The notes under the pieces are model-generated. The model searched no databases. It saw only the letters and a list, made by a program, of their open reading frames with translations, and was not told where the DNA came from. Made by a program: the position numbers and the translations under genes. This document shows positions 45,531 through 57,344 of a DNA stretch of 64,000 bases, piece after piece; the first letter of the stretch is position 1; the number at the start of each line of letters is the position of its first letter. This stretch comes from Cerrena zonata (Eukaryota > Basidiomycota > Agaricomycetes > Polyporales > Cerrenaceae), in NCBI GenBank assembly GCA_038087015.1, contig JASBNA010000021.1, forward strand, positions 124,001 through 188,000. The letters run 5' to 3'.

Positions 45531-46763
45531 ACGCACCCGAGCGTTAATCTAAATCTGGTATATAGCTTGGAAGTGGACAGCGTATTTTTATACGTGATAT
45601 TGTTGATTATATAGTTATAGTTTGACGTATGCTTTAGATTATCGAAAGATATTACGCCTGCCAACCTTGGATGTGTCCACCCATGGCGAGATACAGGCAC
45701 CCATATTCAGCTATAAAGTCTGCATAAATAGTATAGTACAACAATGGGAAGTGATTGAATAGTTGCCTTGAACAGATCTATGATTTATAGAGCACTAGTA
45801 CACCATTTTGTAAAGGCACAAGCTTCAGAATGCCATTGTACGCTACACCTTCCGAGTCGTATAATGCTATCTTCCTCCTCTGCTTACTACATTCTATTGG
45901 GACATCAGTACGTCAGTGTTCTCGTCAATTATTAAAGATCTCTACTAGTAAAGGAAGATTCTATATTTCCTAATCTCACACTGGAATTTCAGTTTTGAGG
46001 AGTCGGTGTCTCGATTTTCCAATCATAGGATCTACACTTTACTTAGATGGTGCAAATCACCATAATCACCCGCTCAAGATTTTTCACCGGAGTCAGAATG
46101 TCAACAAGTATGCAACCGCACATACAAATCAACTCAATTGAGATTGGTGTTTTAAACTTTACAGTTTGCATAGTCGAATTGGATATAGTGTTGACGAAGT
46201 CTCCTCTCACGACATCCCAATATGGGATGTCGTGTTAACGCGGCTTTGAAAACAATTCCTTTTTGGGAACTCACCTCCGTGTAGATTGAGAGATCATAGA
46301 TGTCAGTAGACGGTCTTACTTGTTGTTCATTTCCATCTTCTTTAGCCGCTGCACCTTCCGCTCTCTCTACTACTTGACACCTGAAAAGGGTGTTTAGTCT
46401 GAGAATTGAGCTGGGTTGATTACAGATTTCTTTGTGACTGTTACTTCATCACCTAGGGCGGCCCGACCAGCTAAACGAGGCCTCAACGCGATGCACAAAA
46501 GACCATCTGAGTCTGCATCTTCTTGCCCCTAGCCTTTGCATTTCGTCCTACTCTGCTAATTTGCATCGGAGTGTCGTTCTCGATGATCAACCAAGTGCCG
46601 ACATCTGCAATGATGCAACACGACATCTCCAGAGTCCAGACACTGACCGGTACGCATACTACACATACCAGTGCTAAGGTTTGATCACAAAGTCTCTTTC
46701 TTTTAAGGGCCTGCGACTGGATAATCTATTGTGTATTCATCCTCTAGAATCCTGTCACCGACT
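45531..46763. other. Intergenic between tandem glutaminase-like genes 3 and 4
   Basis: No gene seen. It contains a perfect 12-bp-arm palindrome (46208-46234), listed separately. The rest is unremarkable AT-leaning sequence. Confidence 0.4.
46208..46234. repeat. Perfect inverted repeat, 12-bp arms, 3-nt spacer
   Basis: cacgacatccca, ata, tgggatgtcgtg. The arms are exactly complementary. It lies 530 bp upstream of glutaminase-like gene 4. It could be a dyad binding site for a dimeric regulator or a hairpin; no short-distance target duplication was seen. Confidence 0.8.
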
Positions 46764-49700
46764 ATGCTGGTCCACTCCGTCGCACTATCTGTCATATTTG
46801 TCGTATCAACATTACCTGCTATCCTCGCACAGCAGCTACCCCCGATACTTCCTATTGCGGTTAGATCTCCATATCTTAATTACTGGACTCAAAATCCGAA
46901 CTTGGCCACGAGCTGGTTTATGTTTTGGACTAAACGTGTACGTCTTTTACCTCAAAATATCTACCAGTGAGCTTTTGCGTCAAGTTAATGTGATACCCCC
47001 GACAGCTGTTAGGATGGGCGATTATGGTTAGGATTGATGGTCGTACTTATCAAATGCTCGGGAGATGGGTCGTAGAGCCAGCTAATATCATCAAGACACA
47101 AATCACGCCTACTCGGACCATCTTCGAATATACAGCTGGGCCTGCACAGGTGACGGCCACTTTTTTGTCGCCGATTGAGGTAAGTATTACAAGTTGTCCC
47201 TTCTTACTATTCCTTCGGTATTGAGTTCTAACTTGCACACGAAGATTTCCGATCCAGTCAAGCAATCCATGCCGTTATCTTATGTGGTAATGGATATCAG
47301 CTTCACCGATAATTCTCAACATGAGGTACAGCTGTATATGGATAGTACTGGAGGTCTGTCATCATATCCATCTATTTATGCCCTACGGGTCCTTATTTTC
47401 CCCAGAGTTTGTGACTTCACTAGACGGCGACCAAATCACATGGAATACAAAAGCGACGAACAGCTCTCTCTTCTTTGAAATCCAACGAAATTCTAGGGAA
47501 CCATTCCTTGAAAGTGACGATAGAGCACAAGATATTGTAGGAATACTAGGGTCGAGCAAGCTACTGGTAAGATAATCCAAACATCCCGTTGAATAACGTG
47601 GTTAACATTCGGCGTTTTCTTTTTCTTCTTAGGATGATATGGTGTCAAGCGCAGCTGGGACCGAACCAGAATCCTGGATGCAATTTAACGACTCAGGTGT
47701 TGTGACTGGAGCGTCTATCGTCCCACCTATGAATATGGGAAAGTACGATCCTTGTTTCGATTCTGTACCCCGTGACATGGTATTCAGGTGATCCTTTTTG
47801 TAGTCCACGTTTACTATTCTCGATTGTCAAGAACTTGGGAACTATTCCAAACCTGACACAACCAATAATATTCGCAATCGGAGCGTATCGAAATCCTTCA
47901 GTCTCGGTAATCACTTCCACAGGGGAGACTCAGATCCGCGCTCCTCTATTCGCTACCAAATACACCACCATTTCTGATATGGTGAGTATTCTATTTACCT
48001 TACCTGCTTAACCAGTTTATTTTGTACTATAGATGGATGACTTCCTCCTCGACTACGATAAGGCAAAAAAGCGAGCAGACGATGTGGACACACTTATATC
48101 CGGTGCAATTGGTAATAGATCAGATAATTACCTAAATCTTGTTTCTCTCGCTGCTCGGCAAACAATGGCCACGACAGAGCTTACCGTAAGCAAAGGAACG
48201 GACGGGCAATGGAATATGTCGGATATTAAGATGTTTATGAAGGACATTGGAGATAGTCAGTACGTATATTTCTATTCAATTGCTTGCCCGTTCACTGAAA
48301 CATTCTTCACGTTGCAGCCGGGTGAATCCAGTAGAAAAAATATATGCCTCATTCCCGTTCTTTCTATTCATCAATGCTACATATGCGGGGCAGCTGCTAT
48401 CCCCCTTATTAGATTCCCAGGATTCCCCGTCAATTTCTCAAGCGTATGCGGAACGAGATATTGGTACGTAGCAAAACTGAATTCTCGTGCTCTTTCATGA
48501 ATACAACTCCAAGGTCAAACGTACCCCCAAGCTGATGGACGTGTCATTCAGCATCAAGAGCAAGTGGAACGTACGTCACATAAACATGTTTAGTATATTT
48601 TTTTTTTACTAGAATTGCTTATAACTTGTAATAGATACTAGTAGTATGTTGATCATGTCCCTTGCTCATGTAAGATATTCTGGGGATGCTTCTCTGGTTA
48701 TGAGATATGTAAGTGTATTTGCTCTCGGTGAAATATATTCATCATGGCATCTGTAGTCTTCCTTGCTACGGAAATGGGCAGACTACCTTGTGGACTCAAC
48801 TATGAACCCTCCAGACGTGTACGTTTAATATCGCTGAGTTATATTCCATATTATGCTCTGAATCTATTGCCTTCAATTCTAACAGGACAACGATTGACGG
48901 TGGTCCACAAACGAACTCGACAAACCTGATAATCAAAGGGATCATTGCAATCCAGGCAATGGCAGTAATTAGCAACATTACAGACAGACCAGATGATCTT
49001 GATAAATATGCAGTGAGTCCGAGTCTATACCTCAATTTCTTGCTAAGTTCTAACCCAACATCATACCCGGCAATTAGAGGGTTGCGTCTGATTATTTGAA
49101 TAGCTGGATTTCTCGGGTCTCGCCACTAAGCGACGGGCAGTCTTTGCCTGCTCTCCTCGATCAGCATACTACGTGGGCGAAAGTTTACAACATCTATGCA
49201 GATGTCCTTCTGGGTACAAACCTTATACCTGCCAATGTGAGGATCCCTCTTCTCGTCATGTGTCTAATGCCATTATCATCATCGCTTTCCCACAGATATA
49301 TGAAACGCAGGCTCGTTTCTACCAGGCCCAATCCAGTACGTACTTATGATTGATTTCAACTCAAACCTGGACAAACCTTAACAAGAGATACAGGCCTTCC
49401 TTCCGGTCTTACAGAAAATGGAACAACCGATGTAGTCAACATCGGTGAGTGAGATGCCTTATCTTTCAAATTGATTCTGATTCATCGGTCCCAGCATCTA
49501 CACTGTTTGCTGCAGCCGCAATATCGGATCTCTCCTTCCAAGACGACATTATAACATCTCTATGGAAGTACGTTGTGGACGAAAGTCAACCCTTAAGCAT
49601 GGTCTATACCCCTGGCTCATCGTCACAGAGTGCCCCCGCAAGGTAGGCTCATAGCATATCGTTGTCAAACAAGCTGTAATACCCTAATCATGATTTTCAG

Positions 49701-50330
49701 CCCGGCATTGGGTGCCATGTTCGCGCCTTTGGTCCTTGGGTACGCTTCACTATGATTATCATCATGATCAATTCTAAGATCTCATTTCTTAATAGTATGG
49801 ATAAGGAAAACATGAGAGCATCCGCCACGACACCACCATCACCTCCTACATCACCACCATCACATCAGGGAGCGGTGAAACATGCAATCCTTGGGTCTGT
49901 TATTGGTGGAGTGTTAGGCGGTATCGTCTTGATATCTCTTGTCACTTTGGCTCTATGGAAAAGATACAGATATGTTCGTCAAAGAGATATTATCCAGGAG
50001 AGCTCGTGCCTTCCGCAGCCATTCGTATCCATCGTTCCTGCCGATCGCGAGGGTGGACCATTCAGGGTACACCCAAGAAAGTTCAGGACTGAGATTGAAC
50101 ACAATAGTATCTCGCAGTCATCCAGCACCCTAACCAACCAAAATCAGGAGCAACATCCACAGCCCGTTCCCCCGAACCCGCAAAATTATTCCCCAGATAA
50201 CTTGAATAATAGACTTGTGGAGCTGAGCGCAGAACTGCAGGCCCTTCAGCGGGAAATACGAGACGAACAGGGTTCGGTATATGTTCCCCCGCCGAGCTAT
50301 GTCACGCGTCCTGTAGATTCTGTAGATTGA
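46764..50330 (+). CDS. GtaA-type glutaminase-like protein 4, membrane-anchored, PPSY tail
   Basis: Eighteen exons (46764-46937, 47006-47179, 47245-47353, 47406-47566, 47633-47742, 47804-47981, 48033-48259, 48318-48463, 48514-48570, 48635-48708, 48757-48818, 48886-49012, 49078-49236, 49296-49335, 49395-49445, 49495-49642, 49701-49739, 49796-50330) sum to 2571 nt, 856 residues. The signal peptide includes SVIFVVSTLPAILAQQ. The ectodomain matches gene 3 throughout (VASDYLNSWISRVSPLSD versus VASEYLNEWISRVSPLND), making the two a recent tandem pair. The conserved WEGM segment of exon 2 reads WAIM here. A Pro-rich juxtamembrane stalk (PPSPPTSPPSH) precedes the helix at about 710-733 (IGGVLGGIVLISLVTLALW). 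The tail ends in ELSAELQALQREIRDEQ and PPPSYVTRPVDSVD. Confidence 0.9.
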
Positions 50331-50768
50331 GGGCGTACGTAGGGGTTGCGTAGAGTATCTGCAGCATTTCACTCCTCCCACTCCATGACCCTTAGCAATG
50401 ACTGTCATACAGTCGAATGTTTCACCAACTAAACCAATATGTACGATAGGACTCGTTCTTATGGCCGTACTCATTTTTATTTCTTTCGCATCTTTGGCGG
50501 AAAGAAACACAGAGGTCATCCTCCAAGTCCTTGATATTCTTGACGGCGAAAACTTGAAGTTCAAGTTAAAAGTTAAATAATACATCCAACAATGAGAAAT
50601 GATGGTGGAGTTCGACATGAACTTGAACGTAGGTTGTACTGCTACAAATGTCCTCAACGGTTTATCCAATTGAGAATATTCGCCACGCCACTTAGATGCG
50701 GCTCTGTTGTCAAACGTTCGTCGCAATGAGATACATATCTACTATACACAATCCTTCGAGGTTGATGA
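50331..50768. other. Intergenic between convergent genes
   Basis: 3' flanks of glutaminase-like gene 4 and the FAD monooxygenase. Nothing recognised. Confidence 0.4.
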
Positions 50769-52523
50769 TCAGAGCCTGGACCTCGGAATTCTAGGCCCCA
50801 AAGATTGCATTCGCTTCATCGCCCTCTCAACTTCTTCTTCAGGTGTCTCCTCCCACAGCCATTCCCAGTTCTCATCCAAGGCAGGACCCAACGAAGCGTA
50901 GTTATCCCCGTGAACACTGTTGAACTCGTACATTTTTCCCTGCAAGGCTGACGCCCGTAACGTTTTGTTAGCAAAGGGTAAACGTACGGATTCGTATGCT
51001 GCGAGTGCTCGAGGGATGTTCTGCGCTGATGTAGTCGAGTGACCTAACAGTGCGGCTAGTACAAATGCGTCCTGTTGATACAAGGTATACTATTAGGATA
51101 ATTCATTGGCGGGTCTCGTATTTCGAGAGTATACCTCAATCGCTTGTCCGGCTCCAGCACCTTGATGGGGTGTCATAGCATGTGCCTATTTTCGTATTTT
51201 CGTATTTTGTCGAGTAGTAAAAATAGTCGGAATAAAGGACTGACCGCATCTCCAAGTAGAGCGACCCTTCCAGAGACATACATGGGAAGTGGTTTCAGAT
51301 GGTGAACAGACCATAACATCGCCTTGTCAATATGCTAATTCGAATTTGAATGGGTTTTCTCAAATAAGGTTGATTGACCACACACCTGCACCAGATCCAC
51401 AACCTCGGGCTCCCATCCGACATAGTGTTTCGCTACCTCTGAGCCATCACATTCAATGACCCAAGGCGCGTCGTACGTCTTACCCTCTCCCTCAGGGTAA
51501 AATACGAGGCCGACCGTGTTTACTATCCGGCCTTGACAGATTGGATAACTCACTATGTGCTAAGTATTGCCCGGGTGAACAAAAGGACCGACACTATTGA
51601 GAGACACCTCACTTTATTCTTACCGCAATACTGAGAAGTTCTATATGTCAGCTTCTGAATTAAGAGTAATAATTTGGACCCACCATCATCGGAGTAGTCG
51701 TCGTCCTCGTATCCTTCCCACCATTAGCTTCCCGCACACGGTCAGCAGGAATAAGTGCTCTGTAGGTAACCCAGCCACTCCAAACAGGTTCTGCGATATC
51801 CTTGAGCTGAGGTTCCTTGAACTGTGCGTCCTTGTACATCTGCATTCGGATAACCGACTTTAGACCATCACATGCCACGAGGAGATCACAGGTGTTCTGG
51901 GAGCCATCAGCGAAGTTGAGAATGACTTTGTCTGGGGTGTCCTCGTAGGAGGTTAGGCGTTTCCCAAAGTGAGCTACCCCGGATGGGAGATGTTTGACGA
52001 AGACGTCTAGGAAATGGGCCCTGTGAAATCGTATACATCCGTCTGTTGAATATTCGCAGATGAGCCTACAGGTAAGAGGTCTGATAGACTGTGACGACAT
52101 ACAAGGAGGAGCGTAAAGATGGAACTGGGACCCGACTCCTCTATCGGACCTACGAAAGTCAAACCCAATCCCTGGGGATTGTAATCATGAATGTCAAGCG
52201 CGCTATACAGTTTCAGAAACGAAGATACGGACCTGGTAATCCGTTCGGTGGGCTATTCGCAGCTTTTGACAAATCCTCTGCCATCCCGAGAGTCTGAAGA
52301 ATCCTCCACGTTCTCTCCCACATCATGATACCTGCACCTATCTCCCCAAACTCCTTCGCAGCCTTCGTATACATCGACACGGATATCGGGGTATTTAGAT
52401 AACGCAACAGCCAATGCTAGGCCTCCAATTCCACCCCCACTGAAACACAATATGAGGGTAGCACAGACGGAAGGACGTGATTGGAACTCACCAGATGGCA
52501 ACGCTTAGCTTTGCAGGAGACAT
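50769..52523 (-). CDS. FAD-dependent monooxygenase (salicylate hydroxylase-like), with a 1-nt frameshift
   Basis: Group A flavoprotein hydroxylase, using NAD(P)H and O2 on an aromatic or similar substrate. Exons include 52523-52492, 52439-52233, 52171-51684, an 18-nt micro-exon 51630-51613 (YCGKNK), 51559-51386 and three more ending at 50769. The FAD motif GGGIGGLALAVALSKYPDI lies at the N-terminus. The second FAD motif GRVALLGDAAHAMTPHQG and the segment GAGAGQAIEDAFVLAALLG are complete. Between VDVYE and AAKEFGEIGAGIMMWERTW the frame slips by one base: plus-strand CC at 52362-52363 should be a single C. After that correction the first exons join in phase. A sequence error is likely, since the rest is well conserved. 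The substrate is unknown. It is co-directional with ETFA, 330 bp away. Confidence 0.85.
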
Positions 52524-52854
52524 CACTATGGAGTCGAAAGCGTTAGATAGCGAGCCCGGGGTACAAGTCCTGTATGTTAGTAATGCATGATATAAATAGT
52601 CCTGAAGCCATTGCGTCCGTCCTTGGGAGTGTGATAATATTTGGAACAGGAGTGATCCCTCCATGAGAAGAATGTGAACCCTTTCTCATAAAGGGCATGG
52701 GGAAACCCCTATGCCGTATAGTTCACACTGCAAACTATCGTAAACACGGCGATTCGATTAGCCTATCAGGGAGTTATTCACTGGGAGATCATCCGCTATC
52801 CGTTCAGGTATTCAATTCGTTAGGATGGGTAGAATACAAGTGATATGTATTCAA
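52524..52854. other. Intergenic, FAD monooxygenase promoter
   Basis: Short gap between the FAD monooxygenase start and the ETFA stop. No coding signal was seen; an imperfect hairpin lies around gcatggggaaacccctatgc. Confidence 0.4.
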
Positions 52855-54010
52855 TCAAGCAGATGTCTTGAGCTTTTCTACCAATTCCGGCACTGCTTCG
52901 TATAAATCCGCTACTAGCCCGGCATCTGCGACCTGGAAGATAGGTGCATCGGGATCCTATGAAATCAAAGTTAACGCCGTTTCATGCCAATATATCCAAA
53001 GTACACACCTTGTTAATGGCGACGATCATTTTAGAATCCTTCATTCCAGCCAAATGCTGAATGGCGCCGGAAATACCGATAGCCATATACATCTCTGGTG
53101 CGACAACTTTACCTGTCTGACCGACTTGCAACGAATTGTCTGCGTAACCAGCATCAACAGCAGCACGCGATGCTCCGATAGCAGCACCAAGCGCATCGGC
53201 AAGGGGTTCAAGGGTAGCTTTGAAAGTTTCCGCATTCTTCAAGGCGCGTCCACCAGAGACAACTCGGCTCGCTACACCAAGATCCGGACGGTCGGATTTG
53301 GTAAGTTCCGTCTTGACATGTTGAGTAGGGCAGTCAGCGACGTCCAATGGGTCGACAGCCTTGTCTTCTGCACTTGCTGAATCGTCAACAACTGCCGGTT
53401 TGAAAGCTGTCGACCTCACGGTGAAGAATTTGATCGGGATCGTTGAAGGTGCTTTCACAGTGGCAATTGCATTGCCCGCATAGATGGGTCGTGTAAAAGG
53501 TTGTCGCATTCGAAGAATTGTCGTGCTCCAGAGAGGTGATGTCGGATACTGCTGGCACGTCAAGTTTGGCTGCGACTCGAGGCATGAGTGACTTGGCTGA
53601 AGAAGAGTGGGACGAAACGACATGGGTGAACGCGGAACCGCTCAAGAGCTTCTCCAGCAGAGGTGAAACTACCTCGGGAAGGTTGTTGGCATACTGGGGT
53701 GATGACGAATGCAGTAGACCAGTGAGACCTTTCAACCTGAGAGTATAACTCGTGATGAAATGGAAGATAATTGAGTTTACTATGCTTACTTCTTGGCCTG
53801 GGGTAAAATCGTCTGAATCTGTTCCGGTGCTCCGATCACAAGACCAGTAACCTCTCCACCTAATTGCTGAGCTGCAGAAAGCGCAGAAAGCGAGCCGGAA
53901 TCAAGGACTCCGTCTCTGTGCTCGAGAAAGACTAACGCATGTGGCTGAGCTGCCGTCGCATATGTTCTGCAAATGTTCCGCGCAACAAGTGCTGTACGAG
54001 ACCGCAACAT
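52855..54010 (-). CDS. ETFA: Electron transfer flavoprotein alpha subunit, with a 1-nt frameshift
   Basis: Mitochondrial matrix FAD protein that passes electrons from acyl-CoA and other dehydrogenases to ETF-ubiquinone oxidoreductase. Minus-strand exons: 54010-53790, 53736-53009, 52956-52855. The N-terminus ([20 protein letters not shown]) is a classic mitochondrial presequence. The C-terminal FAD domain is complete: [54 protein letters not shown], and [19 protein letters not shown]. Exon 2 has one base too many. Deleting one A from the plus-strand AAAA run at 53495-53498 joins [13 protein letters not shown] to [11 protein letters not shown] and gives 1050 nt, 349 residues, a normal length. 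A sequence error is by far the simplest cause in such a gene. Confidence 0.93.
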
Positions 54011-55129
54011 AATGGCTAAGGGTCTATAAAGAGCAAAATATTATAATTGCTTTATCAAGAGGCTAGCAGGTTACCTACGTTCGAATACGAACTTAGTAGA
54101 GCGGGTGGAGGGACTTGCAAAGAGAGTTGCTTTCGGTGATCGTGGTGAGCGGATACTCCGGGCCGCAAATCTCATGTCTTCCTACGGCCGAAATCCTAAG
54201 AGTCCCGACGTTGTGGACGGGTGCTCTCGGTATGTTGTAAAGTACACCTTCATCTTGATTCACATTTTCACCATACCTAGTATGATGACTCTGCAACTCA
54301 CGAGCTGTAATGCGAGCTAAGGCTATTCGTCACTATTGCCAGTGCTGCCCATATGTATCAACCGCCGTGGGTTGCCTCTTCACAATCTTAAGGTGCGCCT
54401 GCATCGCTATTGACGTCGTACTCAATATTGTACCACTTGAATGTAGGCTACTAGGACGACTGACGGTCTCCTCACGCCCATACTTGTCGCAGGACATGTC
54501 AGAAGACATTCCAACTTAATAAAGTTCCATCGCAGCAGCTCACTGCCAACACCCTGGTTCTTTGCATGGACCGGTCTAGTCTATTCTGTGGAACATACCC
54601 CAAATGTTTCCCCCTTTCTCAAGTTGAGAAACCCTCCCGAAGCCCCTCACCTGTTTCTCAAATAACGTAACTCTCAAGCCTAAGCTCTGAACCGGTGCTT
54701 GGCACGATGGACTTCGGTCACTGGACAGTCGTTTTTTCCCCACAGATCGACTTCAAATTAAGAGGTCAATGCACATGCTATTTGCAGACATCTGCATCTG
54801 TATTTGGGTTCCATCAAGTAATTAACTTGAGGAAGCATTCCCCGGCGACGTTCTGACCCGTGCAATACTGAAATAAGAGTAACACGGCGCGCAAGTTGGA
54901 GCTCCCCTTCGCTGGCGGCATGCCTCAACGAAGTGACTTGATGGACTTGTTGAATGTTTGCGCGATCCTCCTTTAATGTCATTCTTCCCTTCTATCATTC
55001 CGTGATGTGGGAGTCTCCGTCACAATGAAACGACTGGCGCAATGTTCAGCGATAGAGTATATCATCCAGCTATTGGTGCAATTTTTGCTGGTCCCCACAT
55101 TTCCTACTTTACACTTTCTTTATTCACCA
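54011..55129. other. Intergenic, divergent promoter region
   Basis: Between ETFA (minus) and the next membrane-protein gene (plus). Open frames such as 54105-54320 and 54758-54982 show no supporting features. Confidence 0.4.
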
Positions 55130-56280
55130 ATGTCCGTAGAGCAATTTCAGCCCCTTGAAATCGGCAATTTAGTTACCTTTAGATATATTCATGTCGCAGT
55201 CGCAACGGTAAAATTCATTCTTTATCAAAAGAAACATTGTACTAAAGTTTACCGGCAGGCGTGGGTATGGGACGCTTTGGTATCTTGCTCCACCGAAGTC
55301 GATGCCTTTCTCGGTCGCAAATTAGCTCTAGTTGACCTTGTATACTTTTCTTCAAGGTATGACTTCAGATACTGAAAATCAAAAATATGCTTTAACTTTG
55401 CTATCTAGGATCCTTACCTTCTTTGTTGTCGTGAGCGAGGTGATTGCAGTGGGTATGTCAGCCTACACCATCTTACTATGTTTCTGACTTTTTCCGTTTA
55501 GTCGTACCTTTGGGAAATTATCGCTGTAATATCATAGTGCACGTCCTAAGTGCGTTGGGAACCCTGACAACATGTCTCTGCACCTTCCTATTTCTGGTAC
55601 GAGCACGAAGCGTATTCTTCGAGTCCAAACGGGCAGGATATGCCTTCACCATTCTCTGGTTTCTGGCTGTCACGGCAGTACTTTCTACCACTCCATTCTC
55701 CTTCTACGGAACTGGTGTCCGACCAAGTGGCCTTTGTGCGGTGTCAAGAGTTGGCCCAACCGAGGCAGTGGGATCTATTTCTGTCGCTGTATTTGACACA
55801 GTGGCCTTCACATCAATTTCCTTACGGGTATTGTCACTCGACGGAAGAGTTAGGAGTGGATGGGCTATGTTCAAGGCGTTTATTATACCTTCGAATGCCG
55901 GACCTGTCTCGAAGGCTTTACTACGGACAGGGCAGCTGTACTTCTTGTAAGTTCTCGTCATTTTACGACCGTCAATGTAATTCTGAGTCAAGATTTCACA
56001 CAGCCCTATAATGATGCTGCTAGCTTGCGTCTTGACATTCGAATTCTCCTCTTTTGTGCAAGCTGCACTGCTGCTTCAATGCCGATCTGCTGCCTACTTG
56101 GCCATTGCTGTCTTTTACAATATCATGGCATGCAGGGTGTTTCGTCTACTCCGGCTCGTCGTCCCACCGACCGCACAACAGAGTACTGAGGTGTCGCATG
56201 TTCATTTTCGACAATTCTGGAGAGGTGATGAGAGTACCTATCGCGAGACCCGAATCGAAGTTCCTCCAGAATTTGTTTAG
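55130..56280 (+). CDS. Seven-helix fungal membrane protein, paralogue C
   Basis: Exons 55130-55207, 55259-55356, 55409-55452, 55502-55946 and 56004-56280 sum to 942 nt, 313 residues. It is of the same family as the genes at 5.9-9.2 kb: exons 2 and 3 are 98 and 44 nt, exactly as in paralogue A. Family motifs are AWVWDALVS, YFSSRILTF, PVSKALLRTGQLYFF and NIMACRVFRLLRL. Helices include HVLSALGTLTTCLCTFLFLV and FTILWFLAVTAVLSTTPFSF. The tail of about 40 residues is polar. ATG 55130 (MSVEQFQPLEIGN) is preferred over ATG 55007, because the family starts its first helix about 20 residues in. Function unknown; tandem with paralogue D. Confidence 0.85.
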
Positions 56281-57344
56281 AAACAAAACTTACAAAAGTA
56301 CCGTAGTGAGTACTGGATATCTTAGACTTAATGGTACTAACGTATGTCTCTAGTTAATGTTAATCACGAAATACTTCTAATTCTAATCAGCCAACATTAT
56401 CCTCGGGCCCGCCCTAATGGCATCTGTTGATCTTCGTAGCACCAATTCAAACATCATCGCGTTCTTATGTCTGGGCGAGCATTCCAATCTACACAACAGC
56501 CCAAATACATCATAACGTTCTTAGAGATTGATATTGAGAAACAACTCGAACCCTCCGGCCTGATCGACACTTCGGCATACTAACCCCACTAGCTGCCCAC
56601 GGACAGTTCCTGACCCCGACACATCCCCATATGACCCATGCATCCCGTGCTCCAAGGAGAATCACTGCCGAACTCGTGGACAGTGCGTACGTCTTCTATG
56701 TAATTCCACTATCATCCGAATCATGAGTTTGAACTTGAACATCTGAACACTCCTTCCAGATCCCCACTCGTTCTCATGCCTCAAGATCGAACCCTCTTCC
56801 TGAAACAGCCTATTGGCCCCATACAACGCTGATAGTCATGCTGCGATGTTGTCTTGTGACCCAAGAACCCTGCTGTTCCTGTACTGCGCAACTTGTACCG
56901 CTTATGGTCGTAATCTTTCCCAAGGTCAAGGATTGACGACATTGACACCAATAATGGTACGAAATTCAAATTGACATCCAGACACCTGTGCACTCCAATG
57001 TATATCACCGGCAAACACGAATCCTTCTGTCAGATAATGAAGCTAGGCTATAGCTGTGTCCAATGAAGCACTTTCGCGCGTAATTTTGAAGGCCGCATTA
57101 CCAGTGCAATCGCGGGCGTTTCCTTCGAAGCTTCATGCTTCCCATCCAGCGTCATCGGTCGGTGAAGGTGACAGGATACATCCGTGGAATGCTCTGCCCT
57201 GCTTCAACGTTCCCTCGGTCTTCAAGAACACTTCCAAGAGTACAATACTCTATGTCATAGCGAAACGGTGCGCCGTGTTGACCGGTAGAAGGCCTATATA
57301 TCGATGGAACAGCCGATGGTACCTAGTATCCTATCCTCTAAACT
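56281..57344. other. Intergenic between tandem paralogues C and D
   Basis: 1.1 kb with no recognisable gene. Short open frames on both strands only. Confidence 0.4.

Noticed and set aside
50130..50726. 198-codon minus-strand open frame
   Set aside because: Partly antisense to the tail of glutaminase-like gene 4 and partly intergenic; no family features.
32723..52523. Possible secondary-metabolite cluster (P450 plus FAD monooxygenase)
   Set aside because: The two oxidases are 16 kb apart with ILV3 and glutaminase-like genes between them, and no backbone synthase is present.
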